Positions 15,938 to 24,095 of a stretch of DNA of 38,828 bases are shown here, one piece after another. The notes under the pieces are model-generated. The model was not told where the DNA came from, did no database searches, and worked only from the letters and a program-made list of their open reading frames with translations. Source of the DNA: a virus; IMG/VR virus record IMGVR_UViG_3300006054_000001, positions 2,381-41,208 of that record; one strand, given 5' to 3'. Positions within the stretch are counted from its first letter, which is position 1; each line of letters opens with the position of its first letter. The translations under genes were made by a program, and so were the position numbers.

Positions 15938-17746
15938 ATGAGTATAATAGTAAGACCAGCTATTGAAGTAGAAAATCCATTCGGAGCAATAGCTTCTTAT
16001 ATTTCTGAAAACGTTTTGCCTTTAGTCATAGCTATTGAAACAAACAAAAAGCAAATACAAAAACTATCAGACACAGAGCTTAGCGACCATACAGATATAC
16101 TAAAACAATATGCCCCCGATTTACTAACACCTGAAGGTAAAATAGACTGGTCTAAAGTAGAAGAATACGCATCAAGCGACGACAGAACTAAGCAAAAATT
16201 AGCTTCTTATCTACTATCAGCAAGACAGCTTAGAACAGACTTTGCTAATGCTTCGTTGTATGAAAAACTTCAAATGCTTGATGCTGTAGGTAAAGCAACT
16301 TCACCAGACCAACTAAGGAAAATCGCAGTTGTTGGGCAAGGTTTAAAGAAGGTGCTGGATGTGATAGAAAAGAGCAATGCCCCAGACGAACTAAAGCTGT
16401 GGTTTTTGCTAAATCACGAAGCCTTTTACGAAAAGCCAGAGCTTTTAGAAGCAGTGATGAAAATATTCAGTAAAAAGGAGCAAGCTTCTACTAAAGAAGA
16501 AGCTAAGGCACCAGATACATCATGGAGCTTGTCTTATAGACCTGAAACTTTAGAAGAGCAAGTAAGAAAGTTTTTACCTGATGTAGAGCTTTCGCTTAAT
16601 CTCCCAGCTCCGCCTAAAATACCTACTACAAAAACTAAAAACTCCGCTCCGAAATCAAACAAAAAAGAAAAACCGCAGAAAACCGCTACTGATACAAAAG
16701 AACAAAAACCTGTTCTTCCCCCGCCTAAGGAGGTAGGGCTTCAAGATGCAGGTTTCTTAGACCCAATTGACCTTCTATTGGGAGGAGGGGCATTAGCAGG
16801 GATAGGGGCTTTAGGTTATGGTGCTTTTAAATATGGTCCAAGAATTTTCAGTCTGATTAAAGAAGCACCGTCGCAAGTTATCAGGCTGCTTAAAGATTTA
16901 CTATTACGAAAACCAAGCAATAAAGCATCACAAACAGCTGATACAGTAAAAACTTCTACTACGCAACAAAGCAATAAAGCATTACTTAGGGAAGAGAGAC
17001 GTCAAGAGCTTAAACAAAAAATAGCTAAAGAGATTGAAGAATTTAAAAAGCAAGCGAAACAGTTTGAAGAAGAATTCAAACAGTTTAGCAGAGCTTTACC
17101 TTTCAAAGAAATTAAAGCCTTACCACCCAAGAGCTTATCTACTATTCTACAAGAGTTAAAAGAGCTTGAAGAACAATTCAAACGGTTTAGAAGGTGGTAT
17201 GATATTATGAAAAGAGGGCATAAAGAAAAAGAAAGAGAAGCAGAGTTAATAAACAAGATTAGACAAGAACTGATAAAAGGAGCGGATACTAAAGCTTTAC
17301 CTTCACCGCAAAAAGCAACTCCAGAAGATATTAAACGTGTGCAAGAAGGACTTAAAAAGTTAGAAGAAGAATTAAAAAAGACTAAGAAGTGGGAAGAAGT
17401 TGTTAGAAGAGTGCAAGAGCAACAAAGAGAGGCAGTAGAAAGAGCAGAAGAAATGAATAGATGGATACGTTCTGTATTTAGAGGATTACCCGCTTTTCAC
17501 CCATTAAAGTCTGCATTACTAAAGAGAAAAGAAGAACTTGAAAACGTTATAAAAGAGCTTAAAGCACGGCTACCAAGCTCAGAGGAACTTAAAGACATAA
17601 AAAATATGGTGAATGAAATTAAGCAATTGGAACAAGAGATACAAAAACTAAAACAGTTAGAAGAAGAACTAACAAGTTTAGTGAAAGGAGGAGCTAACAA
17701 ACCAGAAAAAGTGATAAATCCGACGAAGAAAAAGAAAGGCAAATGA
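15938..17746 (+). CDS. Large coiled-coil internal/ejection protein
   Basis: 602 residues; taggaggt before the ATG at 15938. Helical N-terminal half, then a Lys/Pro/Thr-rich linker (residues ~225-265), a glycine-rich hydrophobic segment (LLLGGGALAGIGALGYGAFK, ~residue 282-301), and ~260 residues of nearly continuous charged coiled coil to the Lys-rich C-terminus (NPTKKKKGK). No enzyme motif. The second member of an apparent four-gene ejection-protein set downstream of the capsid gene. Confidence 0.65.
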   Translation: MSIIVRPAIEVENPFGAIASYISENVLPLVIAIETNKKQIQKLSDTELSDHTDILKQYAPDLLTPEGKIDWSKVEEYASSDDRTKQKLASYLLSARQLRTDFANASLYEKLQMLDAVGKATSPDQLRKIAVVGQGLKKVLDVIEKSNAPDELKLWFLLNHEAFYEKPELLEAVMKIFSKKEQASTKEEAKAPDTSWSLSYRPETLEEQVRKFLPDVELSLNLPAPPKIPTTKTKNSAPKSNKKEKPQKTATDTKEQKPVLPPPKEVGLQDAGFLDPIDLLLGGGALAGIGALGYGAFKYGPRIFSLIKEAPSQVIRLLKDLLLRKPSNKASQTADTVKTSTTQQSNKALLREERRQELKQKIAKEIEEFKKQAKQFEEEFKQFSRALPFKEIKALPPKSLSTILQELKELEEQFKRFRRWYDIMKRGHKEKEREAELINKIRQELIKGADTKALPSPQKATPEDIKRVQEGLKKLEEELKKTKKWEEVVRRVQEQQREAVERAEEMNRWIRSVFRGLPAFHPLKSALLKRKEELENVIKELKARLPSSEELKDIKNMVNEIKQLEQEIQKLKQLEEELTSLVKGGANKPEKVINPTKKKKGK

Positions 17747-17748
17747 TT

Positions 17749-17754
17749 TATATT
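17749..17754 (+). promoter_or_regulatory. Possible -10 box 7 bases before an ATG
   Basis: TATATT (17749-17754), 7 bases before the ATG at 17762, the same geometry as the promoters at 748 and 12960. There is no recognisable -35 box and no Shine-Dalgarno, so this is a weak call based on position alone. Confidence 0.3.
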
Positions 17755-17761
17755 TATACCT

Positions 17762-18649
17762 ATGCTTGGCAGAATTATAACTTCAATCAAAAACGCCCCA
17801 CGCTGGGCTAAAGTGCTTGGTGGTTTAGGTTTAGGTGGTGCTGGCTTGTATGCTCTTAGAAAGCTTAGCCAAGAGCCTGAAGAACCGCAAATTGACATTA
17901 CGCCAGAAGAAGCTCAAACTCCAGCTTCAAAAGTTTCTTCTAAAGCTTCAGGTTTAGCTTCGCCTAAAACAAAAACTGAAACCAAAATTCCAACTACACA
18001 CGCTTTGCTTGAGTTAGCTCAATATTCAGTTTTGCTTGGACAAGAGTATGAAGCTGTAAAAAACAGCTACTTACAAAGTTTAGCACAATACCAAGAACAG
18101 CTTGATAAACTTCTTCCAGCTATTACTGTTCTTGCTATGAAAACTCCGCTTTCTGCTTTAACAAGTGAAGACTTGCCTGACAAAGTTAGAACGATGTTTC
18201 AATATTCACGCTTTGACACTGCTTTAGAACAATTTCCAAAACTTTTGCAAGGCTATTACATAGCTAAAGCAAACGGCATAGACACTACACGACTAACGGA
18301 AATGGATTTGATAACTATAGCTGACAATCCAGCTTTTGTGCAAAACGTGAATGAGAATTTCATTCAAGTAGTTTCTACGATAGCCGAACATATAAAGCTT
18401 CAAATAGAGACTAATCTTAAGCTTCTTGGCAAATTAAAAGACGAATACAAATTCAAGCTTGACACACTCAAGGCAACTGCAGATTTTATGAAAAAGATGG
18501 TAGATGCGATTTTGAAAGAAAAAGCTCTTGAAATACAAAAGTTCAAAGCAATGACTGATGCTTCTTACAAAGCAAGCAAGCTTGCACTTGAAAGAGAAAA
18601 ACTCAACCGACAAGTTTCTACTATACCAGATATAGAGGTGCAGAGATGA
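17762..18649 (+). CDS. Internal virion protein, helical with hydrophobic N-terminus
   Basis: 295 residues. N-terminal hydrophobic Gly/Leu segment (AKVLGGLGLGGAGLYALRKL), a Pro/Ser/Thr/Lys linker (residues ~40-80), then long helices (QYSVLLGQEYEAVKNSYLQS, LKLLGKLKDEYKFKLDTLKA). The architecture matches the preceding two genes. No ribosome site is visible; a possible -10 box lies just upstream. It overlaps the next gene by ATGA. Confidence 0.6.
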   Translation: MLGRIITSIKNAPRWAKVLGGLGLGGAGLYALRKLSQEPEEPQIDITPEEAQTPASKVSSKASGLASPKTKTETKIPTTHALLELAQYSVLLGQEYEAVKNSYLQSLAQYQEQLDKLLPAITVLAMKTPLSALTSEDLPDKVRTMFQYSRFDTALEQFPKLLQGYYIAKANGIDTTRLTEMDLITIADNPAFVQNVNENFIQVVSTIAEHIKLQIETNLKLLGKLKDEYKFKLDTLKATADFMKKMVDAILKEKALEIQKFKAMTDASYKASKLALEREKLNRQVSTIPDIEVQR

Positions 18650-19065
18650 GTTTTCTTGGTGATGTTTATAAAACTATAGAGAACTCAGCTATCACTTTGT
18701 TTAACTCTCTACACGAACTAACAGGCAAGAGGTTCCCATCCGCTAAGCAAATAAACAATCTAACAAAAAGAGTAGGTTTCAAGCTGTTCCTTTATGCTCC
18801 GTCTGACTACGATAGCACGCAAGAACTAAGAACTCAAGCAAAGCAAGTTATAAGAAGCGGATTTAAAGAGCTTGCTTTTGATTACATCAAAGAGCTAAAG
18901 GAAAGACAGGATACCGAAGGACTTCAAGAAATCGCTAAAGAACTGCAATACAAGGTAGCCCAGCTTTACAAAAGAGCCAAAACTAAGCCAAGCGATTACA
19001 TAGAACTTGCCCATACACTTGATATAGTAAGAGCTATAGACCCAACTTACGAAGAAAAGTTTTAA
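18646..19065 (+). CDS. Internal virion protein N-terminal part (likely continues in next frame)
   Basis: 139 residues; GAGGTG precedes the ATG at 18646. Helical, charged. It stops at 19063-19065 just where the -1 frame, open from 19023, carries into the 1321-residue protein. Read through a -1 shift at the AAAAG near 19055-19059, the sequence runs naturally from PTYEEK into VLKSIKPEHASALQEARK. It may therefore be the N-terminus of a single ~1470-residue protein, split by a sequencing indel or a programmed frameshift. Confidence 0.55.
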   Translation: MSFLGDVYKTIENSAITLFNSLHELTGKRFPSAKQINNLTKRVGFKLFLYAPSDYDSTQELRTQAKQVIRSGFKELAFDYIKELKERQDTEGLQEIAKELQYKVAQLYKRAKTKPSDYIELAHTLDIVRAIDPTYEEKF

Positions 19066-19094
19066 AAAGCATTAAACCAGAACACGCATCCGCT

Positions 19095-22000
19095 TTGCAA
19101 GAAGCACGAAAGCTTGTTAATCACATAAATAATGCTGTATCTTTGCTTAACTTGACCGCACTTGCAGGTGGTATAGCAGGCTTCGGAGTTAGAACCTTGC
19201 TTATTCCACGATTGAGGAGCTATATAGCTAAGACTTTCCTTGCATCAGGAACTCACGCATTTACAGGACTTGCTTTAGCTGGCTCTGTCTTAGGTGAATT
19301 AAAGAAGGCTGAAGGTGAAGGTAGGAACCCGCTTACCGCTTTGTTTGACCCTTTCACTTTAGCTTTGGCTTATGATACGATTTATCACGGAGGCAAAGCT
19401 TTAAAGTCAATTCACAAAAGCACAGTTATTGAAGATGCTTTAGCAGGACACGTGGAAGCCAAGCTGATGACTTTCTTTAATCACACTCTTGAAAACAAAG
19501 AACGCTTAGCACGATACAGAAAAGAAGTCAAACAGCTCGCAACTCTTATTGAGAAAGTAAATCCAAGCTTATCAGACAATTTACTCAAGCAGATAAACAC
19601 TAATCAAGCTGTGGCTTTGAATAACCTTATATCGCTAAGAAGTCTTGAAGCACAGCTAAGCAACGAGCTACGTATCTTTACTGAAGCTGTTTATAATCTT
19701 GACGAGGTAAAAAACGCCTTCAAACCTTTCTTTACTCCTGACGGTAAGTTAGTAATAGATGCAAATCAAGTAGAGCATATCCTTTGGATGCTTAGTAAAA
19801 CTAACCCCGTTGTAAGAAAATATGTGGAAACGCAAAGAAAGGCATCGCTACTTTATGCTCTGTCTAAAGCGTATGAAGATAATACGCCAACTGTCCATAT
19901 GCGTATAGAAACAGATACAGGTTTTATTCGTCAAACTTTCAGTCTCAACAAAGCTGAAGATACTTTTAAAGCAATTTTTGATGAGATTAACAAGTATTTG
20001 GACCAAAACTTTAACGTGGTTCTTGAATGGAAAAGACCTATCTTAGACACGCCAAGGTCTGTTGTGATAAAGCCTGTCTATCATCCAAGCGTTGATGACT
20101 TTTACACATTAATAGGTGTGTTCTTTATTAAAGGCAAAAAACTTGAAGGTGGCATGCTAAAAGACGAATTTATTGAATATCTAAAAGGTATTGGCTTTGA
20201 TGATGACACTATCGCCTATCTTAGAAAACAATTTCTTGACAGCTTAGCACCTGACGAGCGTATTATCCTTCGCAACGAGCCAATCATAATTCCTTACTCA
20301 ATGGCAGAGCTTGGTAAATCTGCTTTAGACTTGACTGTCAAAAAGCTTTACCTTGACGATACTGCCGAGATAGTTTATTCTGCATATAACGTAAATCTGT
20401 CGCCAGCGAGAATTTTCCCATCCAAACTAAGAGAATTGGCTAAAAAGTCAAAACAAATAGCAAACAAGCTTAGCAAAGAAGCTCTTGAATTGGAGACAGA
20501 AATTCTTAGCAAAACCGCACAAACTTTGCGTAAAGCGGGAGTAATTCAAAACGAAGAAGATTTGATAAGACTAATCAAAGAAGTAGAACCAAGCGAGGCA
20601 AAGCGAATTTTGAAAGAGCTGATTGTTTCCGCTGAAAAGACTGGCAAAATTAAACCACAAGAGCTTCAAGAACTTGACAAACTTCTTAGAAGAAAGATTG
20701 ACCTAACTACAGCAAGAAAAGTCTTAGACGAAATGAAAGAGCAAGGCTTAATTTCCGAAATTCCTGATGAGCTTGATATTCAAACTGCTTTGTCTCTACT
20801 TAAACAAGGAAGAAAGGCTTTAGCTGAGCGGATAAAGACTACAGCCAAACAAGAACATGAAGAGTTTTTAAAAATCTTGCAAAATGATACAGAGCTGTTA
20901 AAAAGGCTTCCGATAAATCTTTTACCAAGCAGAAAGATAAAGCTTGAGCTGTCAAAGGTCAAAGATTTAATCAAAGCGTCTCTTAGTGCTGAAGAAAAAC
21001 TTAACAACATCGCATCAACATTAACGCAGCTTATAGAAACGCCTAATTTTGAGCTAAGAAGAACTAAACAAGGTTTCGCAACTGTCTTTAACTCTTACGA
21101 TGATATGATTAAGTTCGTGGCTCCAAGAGTTTGGAGCAGACTACACAGTAGAATGGAAGCAGTTAGAGTGCTTAGCGAAGTAAGAGATTTCTTAGAACGG
21201 CTACCGCAAAGAAACGAAGGTCAGGAATTGCTTCTGAAGTTTATCAGAATGGTTGAAGGAACTACAGGAGATGAGTTCGCAGATAAGCTTACCACAATAA
21301 GCAAGTTTCTTGGTTCAGTTTATACTATGAACTCTTTACCTATTGCGTTAGGAAACTTAGGACAATACATCGCTACCGCATCAGTTTTATTCCCAAGCTT
21401 AAGATTTGCTAACCCGCTTCATTTGGTTAAACACTCTGATGAAATTCTTGAAGCATTTAGAGAAGTCGCAACAGCAAGACACGGTGTTTATAGCTTCCAT
21501 AGACTAAATCCGTTTATCCCGCTTATCCAAGCAACGCTAAGAGCAAGCATTAAAGCAAGCATCCAAGATGAAGATGATATGATGAGAGTGCTAAGAGATT
21601 ACGCAAGGCTCATAGCTAAGCCCGAAGAAATTGATGATGTTGCTAAAGAACTGTTTGAATTCTACAAGTCAAATAAAGAACTGCTTGTAGATGACTTAGA
21701 AAGAATAATTTCGTCCGTAGATGTAAGAGCTATGGGAACGAGATTTCTCAAATACGCTCAGATAGGTGAAATTGTCTTGCCTTGGTATCGCTTTATCTTT
21801 ACTCCTGTAAGTTTTAGCTTAAACGCTCTTAAACAATTACCTGTAAGACTTGCCGAAAAAGATTTGAAAGCTGTAGCAAAAGGTATCGGCATATCTACAC
21901 TTCTTGCAACTGCTATAACTTCTGAGACAGTTCCTTATCTTGCTCCAGCTGAAATTGGTCTTGGTATTGCTAAAGACTTGGCTAATTTGCTTCAGCTGTT

Positions 22001-23060
22001 GTTTGATATAGATACTCCAGACGTGCTTCAACACAAAGATGTAAAAAACGCAATTTTAAGCATAATCGGTGATATAACAGGCATAAGAGAGCTACATCCT
22101 GCGGACAAGAATTACATCTTTGAAAATATCGGAAGAATGGTATCAAACGCAATTCTTGGAGCAGAAGCAAGAGGAAATTCAAAGCTTGGAGATATTCTTG
22201 AAACAGGACTAAGAGTGTTTGACTTGATATTTAACTTACCAAGAGCTGGAATAATCAGTGCAGGAGCAATGAGCTTCGGCTTTGGTGGAATATCAGAATT
22301 ACCATCTCCCGTGCTTCAAACTGCTAAAGCAATCTTCAGAGAGCTTTTTACTTACGAAAAGAAAGAGCCAGCAGAAGCTATGACAAGCCTAATTTCTACG
22401 TTATTTACTCAATTGGTTCCGCTCGGACGAAGCATAGTCATTGCTGTTGAAGGACGCCCACTTGCGAAAGGATTACCAGCAGAAGTTAGAGATTACTACG
22501 GTATCGGTGAAAAGTTGTCTGAAATACCAACTGAAGAGCTATACAAAATAATCGGTGCAAGCTGGTTAGTAGGCTTCATGGCTCAGTATTGGGATGGTGT
22601 CTTTACGAAATACGTAGGAACAGCTTTAGCTGAGTGGTTCTCGGGAGAAGGTGAAATAACGCAAAGCTTTAAGATGCCAACAGAAGCAGATTACTACAAA
22701 GTGATAAACCTAAGAGATAGCACAATTCTAAGAAACGATGAGAACATCAATTACATAACCGCAATTATCAAGAAAGCAAAGCCTGAACATAAAGAGCTTA
22801 TTTTTAGAAGACTTCACAGATTAGCTGAAATTACAGTTTTCGGAAGAACGAAAACGCCGAGCAAGTCTTTAGAAAATCTTGTGCTTAGTGAAGACTTTGA
22901 AAAACGCAAACGTGCTATTGAGAACTACATCAAGATTTATGAACGGACTAAAGACTACTTGACAGACGAAAGCAAGATTTTCGTAGAGCAGAGCATAAAA
23001 AACTGGCTTAACTTTTTAAAGTTGGCTGAGGAGGTAAGACGCAGACATGGACTTGATTAA
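19095..23060 (+). CDS. Giant internal virion/ejection protein (T7 gp16-like in size)
   Basis: 1321 residues counted from a TTG at 19095, which has no ribosome site; the frame is open from 19023, so the true start is doubtful (see the previous gene). Mostly helical, with hydrophobic stretches (LTALAGGIAGFGVRTLLIP at the N-terminus; MNSLPIALGNLGQYIATASV; a glycine-rich ISAGAMSFGFGGIS). Length and position after capsid and smaller ejection proteins match T7 gp16-type proteins that are injected and span the periplasm. I see no lytic-transglycosylase motif, so the enzyme part of gp16 seems absent. Confidence 0.7.
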   Translation: MQEARKLVNHINNAVSLLNLTALAGGIAGFGVRTLLIPRLRSYIAKTFLASGTHAFTGLALAGSVLGELKKAEGEGRNPLTALFDPFTLALAYDTIYHGGKALKSIHKSTVIEDALAGHVEAKLMTFFNHTLENKERLARYRKEVKQLATLIEKVNPSLSDNLLKQINTNQAVALNNLISLRSLEAQLSNELRIFTEAVYNLDEVKNAFKPFFTPDGKLVIDANQVEHILWMLSKTNPVVRKYVETQRKASLLYALSKAYEDNTPTVHMRIETDTGFIRQTFSLNKAEDTFKAIFDEINKYLDQNFNVVLEWKRPILDTPRSVVIKPVYHPSVDDFYTLIGVFFIKGKKLEGGMLKDEFIEYLKGIGFDDDTIAYLRKQFLDSLAPDERIILRNEPIIIPYSMAELGKSALDLTVKKLYLDDTAEIVYSAYNVNLSPARIFPSKLRELAKKSKQIANKLSKEALELETEILSKTAQTLRKAGVIQNEEDLIRLIKEVEPSEAKRILKELIVSAEKTGKIKPQELQELDKLLRRKIDLTTARKVLDEMKEQGLISEIPDELDIQTALSLLKQGRKALAERIKTTAKQEHEEFLKILQNDTELLKRLPINLLPSRKIKLELSKVKDLIKASLSAEEKLNNIASTLTQLIETPNFELRRTKQGFATVFNSYDDMIKFVAPRVWSRLHSRMEAVRVLSEVRDFLERLPQRNEGQELLLKFIRMVEGTTGDEFADKLTTISKFLGSVYTMNSLPIALGNLGQYIATASVLFPSLRFANPLHLVKHSDEILEAFREVATARHGVYSFHRLNPFIPLIQATLRASIKASIQDEDDMMRVLRDYARLIAKPEEIDDVAKELFEFYKSNKELLVDDLERIISSVDVRAMGTRFLKYAQIGEIVLPWYRFIFTPVSFSLNALKQLPVRLAEKDLKAVAKGIGISTLLATAITSETVPYLAPAEIGLGIAKDLANLLQLLFDIDTPDVLQHKDVKNAILSIIGDITGIRELHPADKNYIFENIGRMVSNAILGAEARGNSKLGDILETGLRVFDLIFNLPRAGIISAGAMSFGFGGISELPSPVLQTAKAIFRELFTYEKKEPAEAMTSLISTLFTQLVPLGRSIVIAVEGRPLAKGLPAEVRDYYGIGEKLSEIPTEELYKIIGASWLVGFMAQYWDGVFTKYVGTALAEWFSGEGEITQSFKMPTEADYYKVINLRDSTILRNDENINYITAIIKKAKPEHKELIFRRLHRLAEITVFGRTKTPSKSLENLVLSEDFEKRKRAIENYIKIYERTKDYLTDESKIFVEQSIKNWLNFLKLAEEVRRRHGLD

Positions 23061-23232
23061 AGAGCATCTCGGTTTGATTAATTTGGTAGTTGGTGTTATG
23101 CTTGTGCCATTGGTGAAGTTTCTTTTTGACATGCGATTGAAAATTGAAAGACTTGAGACTATAATAAACATTATGCTTAAAGAGATAGAACAGTTAAAAC
23201 ACCATTTAGGAGGTGGTGATGATAAAGATTAA
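23047..23232 (+). CDS. Small single-span membrane protein
   Basis: 61 residues; GAGGAGGTAAG precedes the ATG at 23047, which overlaps the giant protein's stop by 14 bases. One hydrophobic span (LINLVVGVMLVPLVKFLF), then a short charged helix (KIERLETIINIMLKEIEQLK) and an acidic tail. Possible third holin candidate or a virion membrane component; the DNA of its C-terminus supplies the AGGAGGTGG ribosome site of the next gene. Confidence 0.55.
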   Translation: MDLIKEHLGLINLVVGVMLVPLVKFLFDMRLKIERLETIINIMLKEIEQLKHHLGGGDDKD

Positions 23233-23467
23233 AGTCGGTGCTGTGTATATGTATATTGATGAAAATATAGCCAAACGGTATTATCCGCATCTGCTAAACC
23301 TACCACAAGATAACACGGAAAAGCAAGAGACAAATCCTGAAATGCTTTTATCTGATACCGAGAAAGAAGCTTCATCAAGTCCTTCGGCAAGCTCCGAACA
23401 AACTTCACCTCGTAGAAGCCGTAAGAAAGCAAATCTTGATACGGAGGCTTCAAGCGAAGAACGATAA
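23219..23467 (+). CDS. Small protein with Ser/Glu/Lys low-complexity tail, antisense to a nuclease gene
   Basis: 82 residues from the ATG at 23219, six bases after a strong AGGAGGTG. The N-terminal ~35 residues look folded (KVGAVYMYIDENIAKRYYPH); the rest is low-complexity (EASSSPSASSEQTSPRRSRK). It lies almost entirely opposite the C-terminal two thirds of the nuclease gene on the other strand. The ribosome site and operon position favour a real gene, but the antisense overlap leaves doubt. Confidence 0.45.
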   Translation: MIKIKVGAVYMYIDENIAKRYYPHLLNLPQDNTEKQETNPEMLLSDTEKEASSSPSASSEQTSPRRSRKKANLDTEASSEER

Positions 23468-23603
23468 AATCAGGAAAGCCACGATACACCGTGCTGTAGA
23501 TTTTTATTGCTTTATCAAAGTATCTCTGCTTAAGTATGCGATAAAGGTCTTTCTCTTTAACCGCCTTTGCTTTGACTTTTTCTTTTAGAACGAGCTTTAG
23601 CAA
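23229..23603 (-). CDS. VRR-NUC/PD-(D/E)XK-type nuclease
   Basis: 124 residues. Starts at a TTG (23603) with AAGGAGGA six bases upstream. Nuclease motifs: RGFPDF (Gly42, Pro44, Asp45), FYEVK (Glu65-Val-Lys67) and a later Gln84, in the order G-x-PD ... E-x-K ... Q typical of VRR-NUC Holliday-junction or structure-specific nucleases. Probably processes replication or recombination intermediates. Last gene of the early operon; it overlaps the HTH gene by 47 bases and converges on, and overlaps, the last late gene. Confidence 0.7.
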   Translation of the reverse strand: MLKLVLKEKVKAKAVKEKDLYRILKQRYFDKAIKIYSTVYRGFPDFIVLRLKPPYQDLLSYGFYEVKFVRSLPKDLMKLLSRYQIKAFQDLSLAFPCYLVVGLADADNTVWLYFHQYTYTQHRL

Positions 23604-23892
23604 GTCGCTTCCTCCTTATTTCCATGAGCTTTCTTAGTATTTTATCAAAGCATTCGCCGTAATACTCATCCACTTGAATATCTTTTAGTTTGTTGCCAGA
23701 GCGGAGCTTGACGCCCCACTCCAGCAGTCTATCAATGATTGGAGTATCGCTAACTTTGAAATATGTTGCTATTTCTCTGATAGTAAAGCCAATTTCGTAA
23801 AGCGTAATAATGAGTTCTTTTTGCTCGTCTAACCATTTGCATCTGATAAGCTTATTACATCTTACACGTTCATATCTCACAAGTCCATTCAT
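23557..23892 (-). CDS. Helix-turn-helix DNA-binding protein
   Basis: 111 residues; GAGGAGG precedes the ATG at 23892. Residues ~22-55 (DEQKELIITLYEIGFTIREI then ATYFKVSDTPIIDRLLEWGV) form a homeodomain-like HTH of the 'GfSireIA..l.vS..ti..rL...G' type seen in recombinases, small terminase subunits and regulators. The C-terminus is very basic (RRKRLAKARSKRKSQSKGG). It could be a regulator of early/late switching or the missing small terminase subunit; the operon context does not decide. Confidence 0.65.
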   Translation of the reverse strand: MNGLVRYERVRCNKLIRCKWLDEQKELIITLYEIGFTIREIATYFKVSDTPIIDRLLEWGVKLRSGNKLKDIQVDEYYGECFDKILRKLMEIRRKRLAKARSKRKSQSKGG

Positions 23893-24082
23893 CGTAAGGC
23901 TCCTCCTCTATTAACACTACTCTTGCTATAGCAAAGCCCTTTTTCTGCATAATGGGATAAACAGTCTTCCAAATCTTTCGTGGTATTAAAGCTTTACTGA
24001 AATCGGCTTCGTCCAAAATGGCTGGAAGTTTGTCTGGGTCAGCAACATACAAAAGAAAATGGTCCAACCAGACTTTTATCAT
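23870..24082 (-). CDS. Small unknown early protein
   Basis: 70 residues from the ATG at 24082, preceded by AAAGGAGGTGG. No recognised motif (MIKVWLDHFLLYVADPDKLP ... EEEPYDEWTCEI); slightly acidic. Lies between the polymerase fusion and the HTH gene, overlapping the latter by 23 bases. Function unknown. Confidence 0.6.
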   Translation of the reverse strand: MIKVWLDHFLLYVADPDKLPAILDEADFSKALIPRKIWKTVYPIMQKKGFAIARVVLIEEEPYDEWTCEI

Positions 24083-24095
24083 GGTGCCACCTCCT

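Noticed and set aside
19052-19065. Canonical programmed -1 slippery heptamer
   Set aside because: The sequence GAA GAA AAG TTT TAA does not fit X XXY YYZ; only a loose AAAAG slip is possible, so an indel is equally likely.
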